In this document: positions 14,442 through 21,366 of the stretch, piece after piece | How the letters are laid out: each line of letters starts with the position of its first letter | Position numbering within the stretch: position 1 is the stretch's first letter | From: Thioalkalivibrio nitratireducens | GTDB lineage: Bacteria > Pseudomonadota > Gammaproteobacteria > Ectothiorhodospirales > Ectothiorhodospiraceae | Direction of reading: 5' to 3' | DNA: 26,039 nucleotides | Assembly: GCA_011390385.1 (NCBI GenBank) | Contig: JAABSN010000027.1 | Location: 1-26,039, forward strand | Translations under genes and position numbers: made by a program | The notes under the pieces: generated by a model | What the model was told of the DNA's origin: nothing | Databases searched by the model: none | The model's input: the letters and a program-made list of their open reading frames with translations, nothing else

Positions 14442-14467
14442 CAGGATCAGGATCGGACCTGATCCTG
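14442..14467. repeat. Perfect 10-bp palindrome at the oxygenase/radical-SAM-remnant junction
   Basis: CAGGATCAGG (14442-14451) and CCTGATCCTG (14458-14467) flank a 6-base loop. The palindrome ends exactly where similarity to the radical SAM C-terminus begins (14468). No T-tract follows, so terminator function is uncertain. Confidence 0.6.
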
Positions 14468-14749
14468 AACGGGCTGGTCGTGAGCTTTCCGCGGGGCGAG
14501 GCACGCTTTCGATCCGGGTTTCCCGACTACGAGCCGCTGGACCTGCCCGGACTGTTTCGGGAGATGCGCCGCTTGATCGCCGCACTGGAACTCGACGACA
14601 CCGTGTTCCGATCGGACCACGCATCGAACTGGCTCGTGCTCAAGGGGCGCCTGAACGCGGATCGATCTCGCCTGCTCGGGATCCTCGACCAGGCCATTGC
14701 GCAGCCCGAGCTTGCCCCGGTGCGACCGGCGTGGTCACGCGGGTTGTAG
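14468..14749 (+). pseudogene. 3' remnant of a radical SAM protein gene (copy 1)
   Basis: The last ~93 codons of a COG1032-like radical SAM protein are recognisable: NGLVVSFPRGEARF, LPGLFREMRRLIAALEL, FRSDHASNWLVLKGRL and the terminal APVRPAWSRGL. In intact family members as I remember them (not checked), this C-terminal part follows a CxxxCxxC radical SAM core of several hundred residues. None of that core is present upstream, where an oxygenase gene and a palindrome sit instead. The open frame runs back to 14306 but overlaps the oxygenase and carries no family similarity. A second, diverged copy of the same 3' end lies at 20917-21045. Confidence 0.65.
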
Positions 14750-14814
14750 TCCATCCTGTGACCCTGCGATCCCGACCGGGCAGGATCGATCGAGCATCAT
14801 GCGGCAAGATGAAT

Positions 14815-15342
14815 TCAGCGCAGGCGCATGGCGATCAGTCCGGCCAGCCCGAGAAGAAAGAACATCAGCCAGCGCCCACTGCTATCGAGCACGGGTACCG
14901 CGACCGCAGCCGCGTCGGCTTGCGCGCCGCCGGCGATCCAGTCCCGGATCAGCGCACGATCGGTACCCGTGACGTTTCCCATCTGGAATCTCGGACCATA
15001 GGGATCGGAACAGTTGACTGCGTTGAACAGGACACTGCGGAACGGTTCTCCGGCCGAGACGCGCAGCCGTTCCGGCCAGGTGGTCGATTCCACGCCGACG
15101 AGGTTGCCGTAGGCCTTGCCCGGTCGAAGATCCAGTCCGGCTTGCCCGTTCTCGCCGTGACAGCCCGAGCACTGGCTGAAGATCGGCTGGATTTCGCGCT
15201 CGAAATCGACGTTTCGCGTGACTGGAAAGGCCGAGAGGTCCTCACACCCGGTCGGTGACTGTCCGGAAAACACGGAAGAGCTGAACAGCAGCAACATGAC
15301 TGCGAATGCGCGAAGTGCAGGCAGGAAGAAAGACTCGGGCAC
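14815..15342 (-). CDS. Membrane-anchored c-type cytochrome
   Basis: This 175-residue exported protein has one covalent heme site, CSGCH, within FEREIQPIFSQCSGCHGENG. A downstream QMGN methionine could be the sixth ligand. The context LDLRPGKAYGNLVGV resembles cytochrome domains of the PSCyt1 type. I choose the GTG at 15342 because GGGA lies about 8 bases upstream and it gives a clean signal peptide (hydrophobic AVMLLLFSSSVFS). The longer open frame upstream (to 15594) overlaps the divergent gene and is unlikely. The C-terminus is a tripartite tail: VPVLDSSGRW, a hydrophobic helix (LMFFLLGLAGLIA), then MRLR. It is divergent from a PQQ-type sugar dehydrogenase, a plausible electron donor. Confidence 0.8.
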   Translation of the reverse strand: MPESFFLPALRAFAVMLLLFSSSVFSGQSPTGCEDLSAFPVTRNVDFEREIQPIFSQCSGCHGENGQAGLDLRPGKAYGNLVGVESTTWPERLRVSAGEPFRSVLFNAVNCSDPYGPRFQMGNVTGTDRALIRDWIAGGAQADAAAVAVPVLDSSGRWLMFFLLGLAGLIAMRLR

Positions 15343-15465
15343 GAAAGTTCCCAGCGATGATCGACGCCTAGATTCTATCCAAGCTCGGCGTCTCCCTCCA
15401 GCCTCGGCGCCGTTCTCGAAGCGGCTGCTACACTCGTTGTTCAAGTGATCGAGGAGACGCGCGAC

Positions 15466-16776
15466 ATGTATTGGAAGTCGACGCTCCTGGTGATGGCGCT
15501 CGCATTCGCACCGAGTGCGATCGCCGGGGAGCCCTCGCAATTGGTCCAGATGAAAGACTGGACCGGGCTTTCGGCACCGCTGGGACTCACGCATGCGGGC
15601 GACGGCTCGGGACGCATCTTCATCGCCGAGCAGGGCGGCAAGGTCCGGGTCGTTGACGAAGGCGGTGCGCTGCGTTCAAGCCCCTTCATTGATCTGGGAA
15701 ACCGAACGAGTGATGATAATTTTGAACAAGGATTGCTCGACATCGCGTTTCATCCCGACTTCGCGAACAACGGGCGCTTCTTCCTGCACTACACGGCCGG
15801 GACGACGCGACCCGGCGGGACCCGGTTCGGCGATTCGATCGTGGCCGAGTTTTTTTCGGCGGGCGGAAACGAAGTGGATTCCGCCGAGCCGCTCCGGACC
15901 ATCCTGACCGTCGCGCAGGATTTCTCCAACCACAATGGCGGACAGATGAAATTCGGCCCGGACGGCTATCTGTACCTGGCACTCGGCGATGGGGGCAGAG
16001 GGGGAGATCCTTGCGACCGCGCGCAAACGACGAACCCGGATCAGCTCGTCGAGCCGTCGAGCTGCGAAAGCAATGCGCCGCTCGACGATTCGCTCGCGCT
16101 GCTCGGCAAGATTCTTCGACTTGATGTCGATGCGTCCACACCGGCCGGAGACAGCAACCTGTGCGGGGCAAGTGCGGGCGGAGCCGCAGAATACGCGGTT
16201 CCGCTCGACAATCCATACGTTCGCGATACCCAGCAACCGCAGGAGAATCGCTGCGCGGAAATCTGGCATTACGGTCTGCGCAATCCGTGGCGCTTCAGTT
16301 TCGACCGCGATACCGGCGACCTCTGGATCGGGGACGTCGGCCAGAACCAGTGGGAGGAGATCGATTTTCTCGAGGCACCGATCGTCGGCGGCGTCAATTT
16401 CGGATGGGATTGCTACGAGGCGTCCTCCGCGTTCGAGCTGGCGGGGTGCCCGAGCGAGAGCGAACTGTCCTTTCCCGTGCTCGAGTATGACCATGCCACC
16501 ACCGGCGGTTGCTCGGTGACCGGGGGATACCGTTACCGGGGCCCGGTCTCGGCGCTGCGGGGAAGTTACGTGTTCGGGGACTTCTGCAGCGGCGAAATCT
16601 GGCTGGCGACGCAGGAAGGCGCCGGGTGGACGCGCGATCTTTTCGCAAGCGGCTTCGGTGGATTGCGTTCGTTCGGCGAGGACGAGGCCGGCAACGTCTA
16701 TGCCATCGCCAACGGCCGCGTGTATCGGTTCGAAGGGTCCATCGAACTGCTGTTCAAGGACGGTTTCGAACCCTGA
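15466..16776 (+). CDS. Secreted PQQ-dependent sugar dehydrogenase (glucose/sorbosone dehydrogenase fold)
   Basis: This 436-residue exported six-bladed beta-propeller belongs to the soluble glucose/sorbosone dehydrogenase (HHIP-like) family, which oxidises sugars or alcohols with PQQ. The ATG at 15466 has GAGGAG 9 bases upstream and is followed by a signal peptide ending around SAIAG. Conserved segments are LAPLGLTHAGDGSGRIFIAEQGG-like blade 1, LLDIAFHPDF, NHNGGQMKFGPDG (with the catalytic-type His), LYLALGDGGRGGDP, YGLRNPWRFSFD, LWIGDVGQNQWEE and GVNFGWDCYE. Many cysteines suggest disulfides. The protein ends LLFKDGFEP, a motif shared with two other secreted proteins nearby. An extended -10 (TGC-TACACT, 15426-15434) lies upstream. 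Confidence 0.85.
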   Translation: MYWKSTLLVMALAFAPSAIAGEPSQLVQMKDWTGLSAPLGLTHAGDGSGRIFIAEQGGKVRVVDEGGALRSSPFIDLGNRTSDDNFEQGLLDIAFHPDFANNGRFFLHYTAGTTRPGGTRFGDSIVAEFFSAGGNEVDSAEPLRTILTVAQDFSNHNGGQMKFGPDGYLYLALGDGGRGGDPCDRAQTTNPDQLVEPSSCESNAPLDDSLALLGKILRLDVDASTPAGDSNLCGASAGGAAEYAVPLDNPYVRDTQQPQENRCAEIWHYGLRNPWRFSFDRDTGDLWIGDVGQNQWEEIDFLEAPIVGGVNFGWDCYEASSAFELAGCPSESELSFPVLEYDHATTGGCSVTGGYRYRGPVSALRGSYVFGDFCSGEIWLATQEGAGWTRDLFASGFGGLRSFGEDEAGNVYAIANGRVYRFEGSIELLFKDGFEP

Positions 16777-16802
16777 TTTTCCGCTCCGCCGGCGTGTCGA
16801 TC

Positions 16803-18707
16803 TCAGGGCGTGGCCTCGAACCCGTCGCTGAAAAGGACTCGCGGCACCACCGGTCCGAGCACTGCGGCGTCCAGGATCGCGCTCGCGTCTCCGGGAAAAA
16901 ATCGTGTCGCGGCCGGTCCCGGGGCCGCATCGCTGACGACCGAGAAGCGGAATCCGCGACCCCAGTCCAGCGGCGCGTCGCCCGAGTCGGACCAACGGAT
17001 GCGCTCCGGATCTATGGTTGCCGTCCAGTCGCCGCCGCCTTTTCGATCGGCGCGTGCGAACGAAGTCGACAGCGCCGCATCCGGGTCCAGGTGCTCGACC
17101 TCGAAGGCCGCCAGTCCGATATTGCTGAGCAAGACGAGGTCGGGTTCGCTGCCAGCCGTCTCGGCGCGCATGAAATCGTGATTCATGACGAAATAATCGT
17201 ACTGCCATGCATTTCCTTGCTCGGCGGCCCGAACGACGATCGTGATCGCGCCATCCGGCGTCTCGAGCGTGGCGCGGTCGATCTGTGCGGTACCGTCGGT
17301 CGCCGCGATCCAGGCATCGATCGCAGGACCCTGGTTGAATTCGCCGAGCGTCGGAAAGAGCCAGATCGAACCGTTCCACTGCGGGTCGATTTCCCGCCAC
17401 CCCATCGTATTGAAGCGATCGATGTCGTCGCGAACGACGTACCATGCCTCGATGAAGTAGCGTGCATCGGGATCGAGCAGATCGCTTTCGTCGACCAGCA
17501 TGCGATTCTCGAACGGCCCCTCCGATCGCCCCGAGGGCTCATGCACGCCGTCGCAGTCGGCATCGAACAACGACCCGCAGCGACCCCACTGCGCCGATGC
17601 GGGGATCACCTCGCTTCTCGGGGCCAGGTACCGGTCGAGATCATTGCTCGAGATGCTGTAGATGTCCTCACAACCGACCCAGACAATGTTTCCCCCCGGG
17701 CATGGACAGTTGACATTGATCGAGAAGAAGGCGTGCTTGAGCCCCGAAACGCCGATCTGTTCGAACTGCCCATTTTTCAGCCTGTACAGGTTCCAGACCA
17801 GGTAGGCGTGTTGATCATTGTCATAGGGCGGCTCCGGCGCGGTGAACTGTTCCCACCAGGGCACATCGGCCGTGCCAGTGTTTTTCAGCGTCGCATTCGG
17901 GGTAATCGCGACAGTGCCCGCTCCCTGGCCGTCGCAATTGCGGCATCCCACCGAACCCACCGGAGGATCGTTCGCGTACTGCGACATCTCGATCAAGGAG
18001 ATATCGGCATCGAAGCCCTCGGTGGTGGGCCAGTTGGGCGTAGCACACTGCGCGTTCCCCTTGGATTCGACAGGAATCCCGCGAGTCACCGGGGCATGGA
18101 CATGAACCCGGCCAATCACCTGGCCCGCCAGGCGATCGTCTCCGATCCGGACCGCAAGTTCTCTGCTCATGCTCAGATTCGCATGACGAATCTCTAACGC
18201 TCGTGATTCCTCTACCAGTTCGAAATGGCCGTGATCGAGAACCGCCCACGGAGTGCCGGAGCGATCCAACAGCCGAAATCGATATTCATGATCGGGGTGG
18301 GGCTCCATTCGAAAGTCGGTCGCATCGAGAACCACATCGCCGATGTGCAGAATCAAGCCGCCGTGATATTGCAGATAACCCCCGGAAAATGATGTAACGC
18401 CACTCTGATCGCGATCAAAGAAAATTTCCTGAAGCGACAAGCCCTCGAAGGACACCGACCGATAGCCCATCGGGTTCCCAGCTTGAGACTGCTCCAAGGG
18501 ACGGATCATCTCCACGTGAATTCCCAACGGGCGCAGCATGCCCTGGTTGAGTTCGATTGCGATCCTTCCGCCGGCAACGGCCCATTCGGAGATAGGGTTC
18601 TGAGCGCAGGCTCCGCTGCAGATAAACAGGATGACTGCACAAAGAAAAGACCTTCTGGCCCAAATTGAATCAGCCCAGATTCCTGATAGACCCAGTCGTT
18701 TGATCAT
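16803..18707 (-). CDS. Large secreted protein of unknown function with C-terminal DGFE motif
   Basis: This is a 634-residue protein with a signal peptide (RRSFLCAVILFICSGACAQ). I start at the ATG at 18707; an in-frame GTG at 18719 is an alternative. The middle (WNLYRLKNGQFEQIGVSGLK, then CPCPGG, CEDIYS and LAPRSEVIP) matches a type of uncharacterised secreted bacterial protein that I recall from proteobacteria and planctomycetes. Paired cysteines (GCRNCDG, NCPCPG) and a DADCDGVHEP loop suggest disulfide and perhaps calcium binding. No enzyme motif is visible. The protein ends VLFSDGFEATP. It converges on the sugar dehydrogenase gene with 26 bases between stop codons. Confidence 0.75.
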   Translation of the reverse strand: MIKRLGLSGIWADSIWARRSFLCAVILFICSGACAQNPISEWAVAGGRIAIELNQGMLRPLGIHVEMIRPLEQSQAGNPMGYRSVSFEGLSLQEIFFDRDQSGVTSFSGGYLQYHGGLILHIGDVVLDATDFRMEPHPDHEYRFRLLDRSGTPWAVLDHGHFELVEESRALEIRHANLSMSRELAVRIGDDRLAGQVIGRVHVHAPVTRGIPVESKGNAQCATPNWPTTEGFDADISLIEMSQYANDPPVGSVGCRNCDGQGAGTVAITPNATLKNTGTADVPWWEQFTAPEPPYDNDQHAYLVWNLYRLKNGQFEQIGVSGLKHAFFSINVNCPCPGGNIVWVGCEDIYSISSNDLDRYLAPRSEVIPASAQWGRCGSLFDADCDGVHEPSGRSEGPFENRMLVDESDLLDPDARYFIEAWYVVRDDIDRFNTMGWREIDPQWNGSIWLFPTLGEFNQGPAIDAWIAATDGTAQIDRATLETPDGAITIVVRAAEQGNAWQYDYFVMNHDFMRAETAGSEPDLVLLSNIGLAAFEVEHLDPDAALSTSFARADRKGGGDWTATIDPERIRWSDSGDAPLDWGRGFRFSVVSDAAPGPAATRFFPGDASAILDAAVLGPVVPRVLFSDGFEATP

Positions 18708-18733
18708 CTGGAATTCCACTTTGAGGCCTGACT

Positions 18734-18776
18734 GGTCAGAAAAACATTCAAGAATCCGCTGCTCTAAATGAGCGGA
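18734..18776 (-). terminator. Candidate intrinsic terminator after the small secreted protein gene
   Basis: Reading the minus strand just after the stop at 18789, TCCGCT and AGCGGA (18755-18776) form a 6-bp stem with 10-base loop. It is followed by a T-rich stretch, TTCTTGAATGTTTTT. The T-run is not immediately adjacent to the stem, which lowers confidence. It would separate the repeat-protein operon from the 634-residue protein gene. Confidence 0.4.
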
Positions 18777-18788
18777 CAGACGCGTTTC

Positions 18789-19223
18789 TCAGTTCCAGTC
18801 TTGCCCCCATACACCTGAGTCCCAGGCCAGATCCCCCGGGTTGACGCAGTCAACTTGCACATCGGAGACGTTGGAATCCGCTACACCCTGGCCCTGCGAT
18901 ACGCTGCAACTCCGGTCTGACGGCTGTTCGGCCACACGAATCGAAAATGAAAGACCTCGTTCAACCGAGGCTGAGAAAACGAAATTGCCATTTCGCGCCA
19001 GTATCAAGTTCTGCTTCAGACCCTGTGCGTCCAACGAAATTTCCACCGCTGAGTTTCCCAGACCCGAGACCGTACCTCCGATCGAGTATCGCGCCTCGAA
19101 GGAATCTCGATAGATGAGATCGCTCTCCGCCATTGCGTCTGGAACGAATGCCGCGGACAGGAACGTGACGAACAACGCCAGCTGACCTGCTTGGAATGCA
19201 GCCGATGTTCCTGAGCGAGTCAT
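18789..19223 (-). CDS. Small secreted Ig-like domain protein
   Basis: This 144-residue protein has a signal peptide (LALFVTFLSAAFVPDAMA) and one copy of a bacterial Ig-like domain. The hallmarks are YSIGGTVSGLGN, ILARNGNFVFSASV, the cysteine in SDRSCSVSQG and the closing SDVQVDC. This domain commonly occurs in tandem in large surface proteins, so a single-domain protein is a minimal form. Just after the predicted signal cleavage site it carries LIYRDSFEA, a variant of the DGFE motif that ends two neighbours. Its ATG overlaps the stop of the upstream repeat protein (ATGA, 19220-19223), so the two are probably translationally coupled. Its tail is WDSGVWGQDWN. Confidence 0.8.
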   Translation of the reverse strand: MTRSGTSAAFQAGQLALFVTFLSAAFVPDAMAESDLIYRDSFEARYSIGGTVSGLGNSAVEISLDAQGLKQNLILARNGNFVFSASVERGLSFSIRVAEQPSDRSCSVSQGQGVADSNVSDVQVDCVNPGDLAWDSGVWGQDWN

Positions 19224-20695
19224 CCGTTCGGATCCTTGAAATCGTCACCAGCGATCCACTGTCCATTGGTCGCGGGCGCTGCATCGGATGAGTCAGTCGA
19301 GCGATTTGCACCGCCACTGACAACCGAAAAGAATGCAGCGGCAGTATTCCCTGAACCGCCGGTGACTGCACCGTATGAAGCGGTCACGGAATTCCCGGAG
19401 CCACCTGAGATGACTGCATTCTGCGCCGTCTCGGAAATCTGGTTGATCACGCCCCCCAGGATTGAAGACCATGAGGACTGCGCCACGTTTCGGTCGCCGC
19501 CTGAAATGCTGGAGTACGATCCACTTGCTTCATTCTGGTTACCGCCTGTCACTGAAGAATGATCCCCGCTGGCCGTATTCTCGAGTCCTGCAGTGACTGA
19601 AGAATAGCTTCCGGAGGCAACGTTACTCTGCCCACCAGCAACAAAAGACACGACACCGCTCGCAGTATTACCGTCGCCTCCAGCAATTACACCAGTGTCG
19701 CCGGTCGAACTCACCCTGTTGCCGACCCCCCCAACCACGACGGATGATCGCGCAATGGCTGCATTTGCCCCGCCACCAACAACAGCCGATCGTTCACCGG
19801 CCGGCGTGTTATTCGAACCGCCGAGGACGGACGATTCAATTCCATTCGCGGCATTCGATCTGCCACCACCCGCCCACGAATAGTCCCCGAGTGACGAATT
19901 GAAGGTTCCTCCGCTGATCACGGACCATTGCCCATTAGCTCGGTTACCTCTGCCCCCAACAACAACGGCGTCTTCATTGTTTGTAATGTTCGAAGCACCT
20001 CCAGTAATCGTCGAGTTCACACCGCTCGCCCTGTGTTTCTTTCCGCCCACAATCGATGCGGCCTGTGCATTGACAATATTCTCCTCGCCAGCAATCAGGC
20101 TGCCGTAGCGGGTGTATGCGTTGAAGAGCCCCACTACAATATTATGTGACCCCGTCCGCTGGTCAGAGCCCCAGACGAAACCGGAATTCTCACAGCCTGA
20201 TTGAGTCGTATTAGGAGGACGGCTGCAAAAAGAAGCGGTGGTTGTCGATGGCGTTCCCTTGGCGGCGGTAGACGCAGGAAAGTTTGCGTTGAAACCGGAC
20301 TCGTTGTACCCAACGATCAGATTTCCCAATCCATTTATATTATCAGTGCGTCCGGCGCCATTCACGATCTGAAGATTGGCACCGGTGACGCGAACTGCAG
20401 GGTAGCTCGCACCCGAATTCGGATCCGTGGTGCTGGACAGCACGAGATATCCATTCAGATCCAGTACGGAATTGGCCTGGACCGCAGAAAGCTGCGTCTG
20501 CAATGTCGCAATCGTCGAGGCTTGAGCGGAAACCGTTGCCTGCAATTCGTTTATTGCATCGACCAGATCCTGAAAATTTTCGTTCACCTGGGCCGCAACC
20601 GCCGGCGTGTTCGCTGAAAATGTATTGCTCACACTGACCTGAGCGTTCGCAGACGCGCAAAAAGCCCCTAGCACGGCGACAAGAATCCGAAGCAT
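19220..20695 (-). CDS. Secreted beta-roll repeat protein with trimeric-adhesin-like head
   Basis: This 491-residue protein has a clear signal peptide (MLRILVAVLGAFCASANA) and GGGAGA-like ribosome binding sequence (GAGGGAGA) before the ATG at 20695. Next come a conserved FSANTPAVAAQVNENF segment, a coiled coil (about residues 45-75, LVDAINELQATVSAQASTIATL), and a linker with NGLGNLIVGYNE and RTGSHNIVVG. About 18 tandem repeats of ~15 residues follow, consensus xxNxASGxxSSVxGG. Such repeats form left-handed beta-rolls in YadA-type heads. No YadA beta-barrel anchor follows, so it should be released or held by partners. Trimerisation is inferred from the coiled coil. A TATACT at 20774-20779 could be a -10 box. 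Confidence 0.85.
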   Translation of the reverse strand: MLRILVAVLGAFCASANAQVSVSNTFSANTPAVAAQVNENFQDLVDAINELQATVSAQASTIATLQTQLSAVQANSVLDLNGYLVLSSTTDPNSGASYPAVRVTGANLQIVNGAGRTDNINGLGNLIVGYNESGFNANFPASTAAKGTPSTTTASFCSRPPNTTQSGCENSGFVWGSDQRTGSHNIVVGLFNAYTRYGSLIAGEENIVNAQAASIVGGKKHRASGVNSTITGGASNITNNEDAVVVGGRGNRANGQWSVISGGTFNSSLGDYSWAGGGRSNAANGIESSVLGGSNNTPAGERSAVVGGGANAAIARSSVVVGGVGNRVSSTGDTGVIAGGDGNTASGVVSFVAGGQSNVASGSYSSVTAGLENTASGDHSSVTGGNQNEASGSYSSISGGDRNVAQSSWSSILGGVINQISETAQNAVISGGSGNSVTASYGAVTGGSGNTAAAFFSVVSGGANRSTDSSDAAPATNGQWIAGDDFKDPNG

Positions 20696-20916
20696 GGTGA
20701 ATCTCCCTCAAACGATCCCGATACTGTTTCGCAGCATACCGGTTCAAAGCCGCGACCAGAAAACTCGGGCGTCAGTATACTCAGACAGAAAGAGAGAAAC
20801 GCACGCTGTTTTCACGGACCAGGAGATTCTCCACGCACAAGCTCGTTGAGCGTCACCGTGGAGCGCTTTGCTCCTGGCATTACTGGAAGAGGCAAGTCCT
20901 CGGTGTGAACGGAACA
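20696..20916. other. Gap without a recognised gene
   Basis: This stretch upstream of the repeat-protein gene contains its ribosome binding site and a possible -10 (TATACT on the minus strand at 20774-20779). I see no credible coding sequence. Open frames crossing it have codon use unlike the neighbouring genes. Confidence 0.5.
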
Positions 20917-21045
20917 ATGCTCAAGGGTCGGCTGAACGACGACAAGTCACGATTGATCTCGATGCTCGACCAGGCGATCGCGGCGCCCGGACTTGCGCCG
21001 GTGAGGCCGGCGTGGGCGCGCGGACTGCAGGTGCCACGATTCTGA
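20917..21045 (+). pseudogene. 3' remnant of a radical SAM protein gene (copy 2)
   Basis: The frame from 20917 encodes LKGRLNDDKSRLISMLDQ followed by APVRPAWARGLQVPRF and a stop. By eye 28 of 36 residues match the end of copy 1 (14639-14746), and the DNA is about 74% identical. Upstream codons in the same frame show no family similarity, so only the last ~40 codons survive. The orientation is the same as copy 1, and the two copies bracket the 6-kb secreted-protein cluster. In copy 1 the stop TAG stands where this copy has CAG and continues five codons. Confidence 0.6.
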
Positions 21046-21071
21046 AATGGCTGAATGCCCGGTCGGCGATT

Positions 21072-21281
21072 TCAGGTCGGATCCGGATCCTGTGGCGCCC
21101 GCACCGCGCCGCGATTTCGATCCAGCAGCATGACCCATCCCACCATCTCGATCGTCAGCGCGAGCAGAATGACAATCAACGAGCCGGACGGAACACCGAT
21201 GAAATAGAGGAGGGCGGCGACGACGAGCAGGGTGATGGCGGTCATCAGACGATGACGGCGAAAGAAACGGATGCACTGCAT
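21072..21281 (-). CDS. Small two-helix membrane protein
   Basis: This 69-residue protein has two hydrophobic segments (AITLLVVAALLYFIGV and GSLIVILLALTIEMVGWVMLL) and a charged C-terminus (DRNRGAVRAPQDPDPT). The start at 21281 is fixed by an ideal AGGAGG 8 bases upstream. A longer open frame to 21332 lacks this and would include the promoter. I recognise no family. It is probably an inner-membrane protein and has its own promoter. Confidence 0.72.
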   Translation of the reverse strand: MQCIRFFRRHRLMTAITLLVVAALLYFIGVPSGSLIVILLALTIEMVGWVMLLDRNRGAVRAPQDPDPT

Positions 21282-21321
21282 TCCGGTGGCCTCCTGGACG
21301 CTGCGCGAGGTCGCGAAGTCC

Positions 21322-21351
21322 AGTATAGGCATCGCGCAGGATCCCGGTCAA
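21322..21351 (-). promoter_or_regulatory. Sigma-70 promoter for the small membrane protein
   Basis: On the minus strand TTGACC (21346-21351) and TATACT (21322-21327) are separated by 18 bases. That is 5/6 matches to each consensus hexamer. Transcription would start near 21315, giving a leader of about 34 bases before the ATG at 21281. Confidence 0.68.
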
Positions 21352-21366
21352 GCGCGCGGATCGGCT

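Noticed and set aside
16771..16808. CCCTGA / TCAGGG inverted repeat holding both stop codons of convergent genes
   Set aside because: Only 6-bp arms with a 26-base gap and no T-tract, and both arms are coding ends. Too weak for a terminator call.
15676..17445. 589-codon minus-strand open frame
   Set aside because: It is antisense to the PQQ sugar dehydrogenase and out of frame within the 634-residue secreted protein gene, both of which are better supported by signal peptides and motifs.
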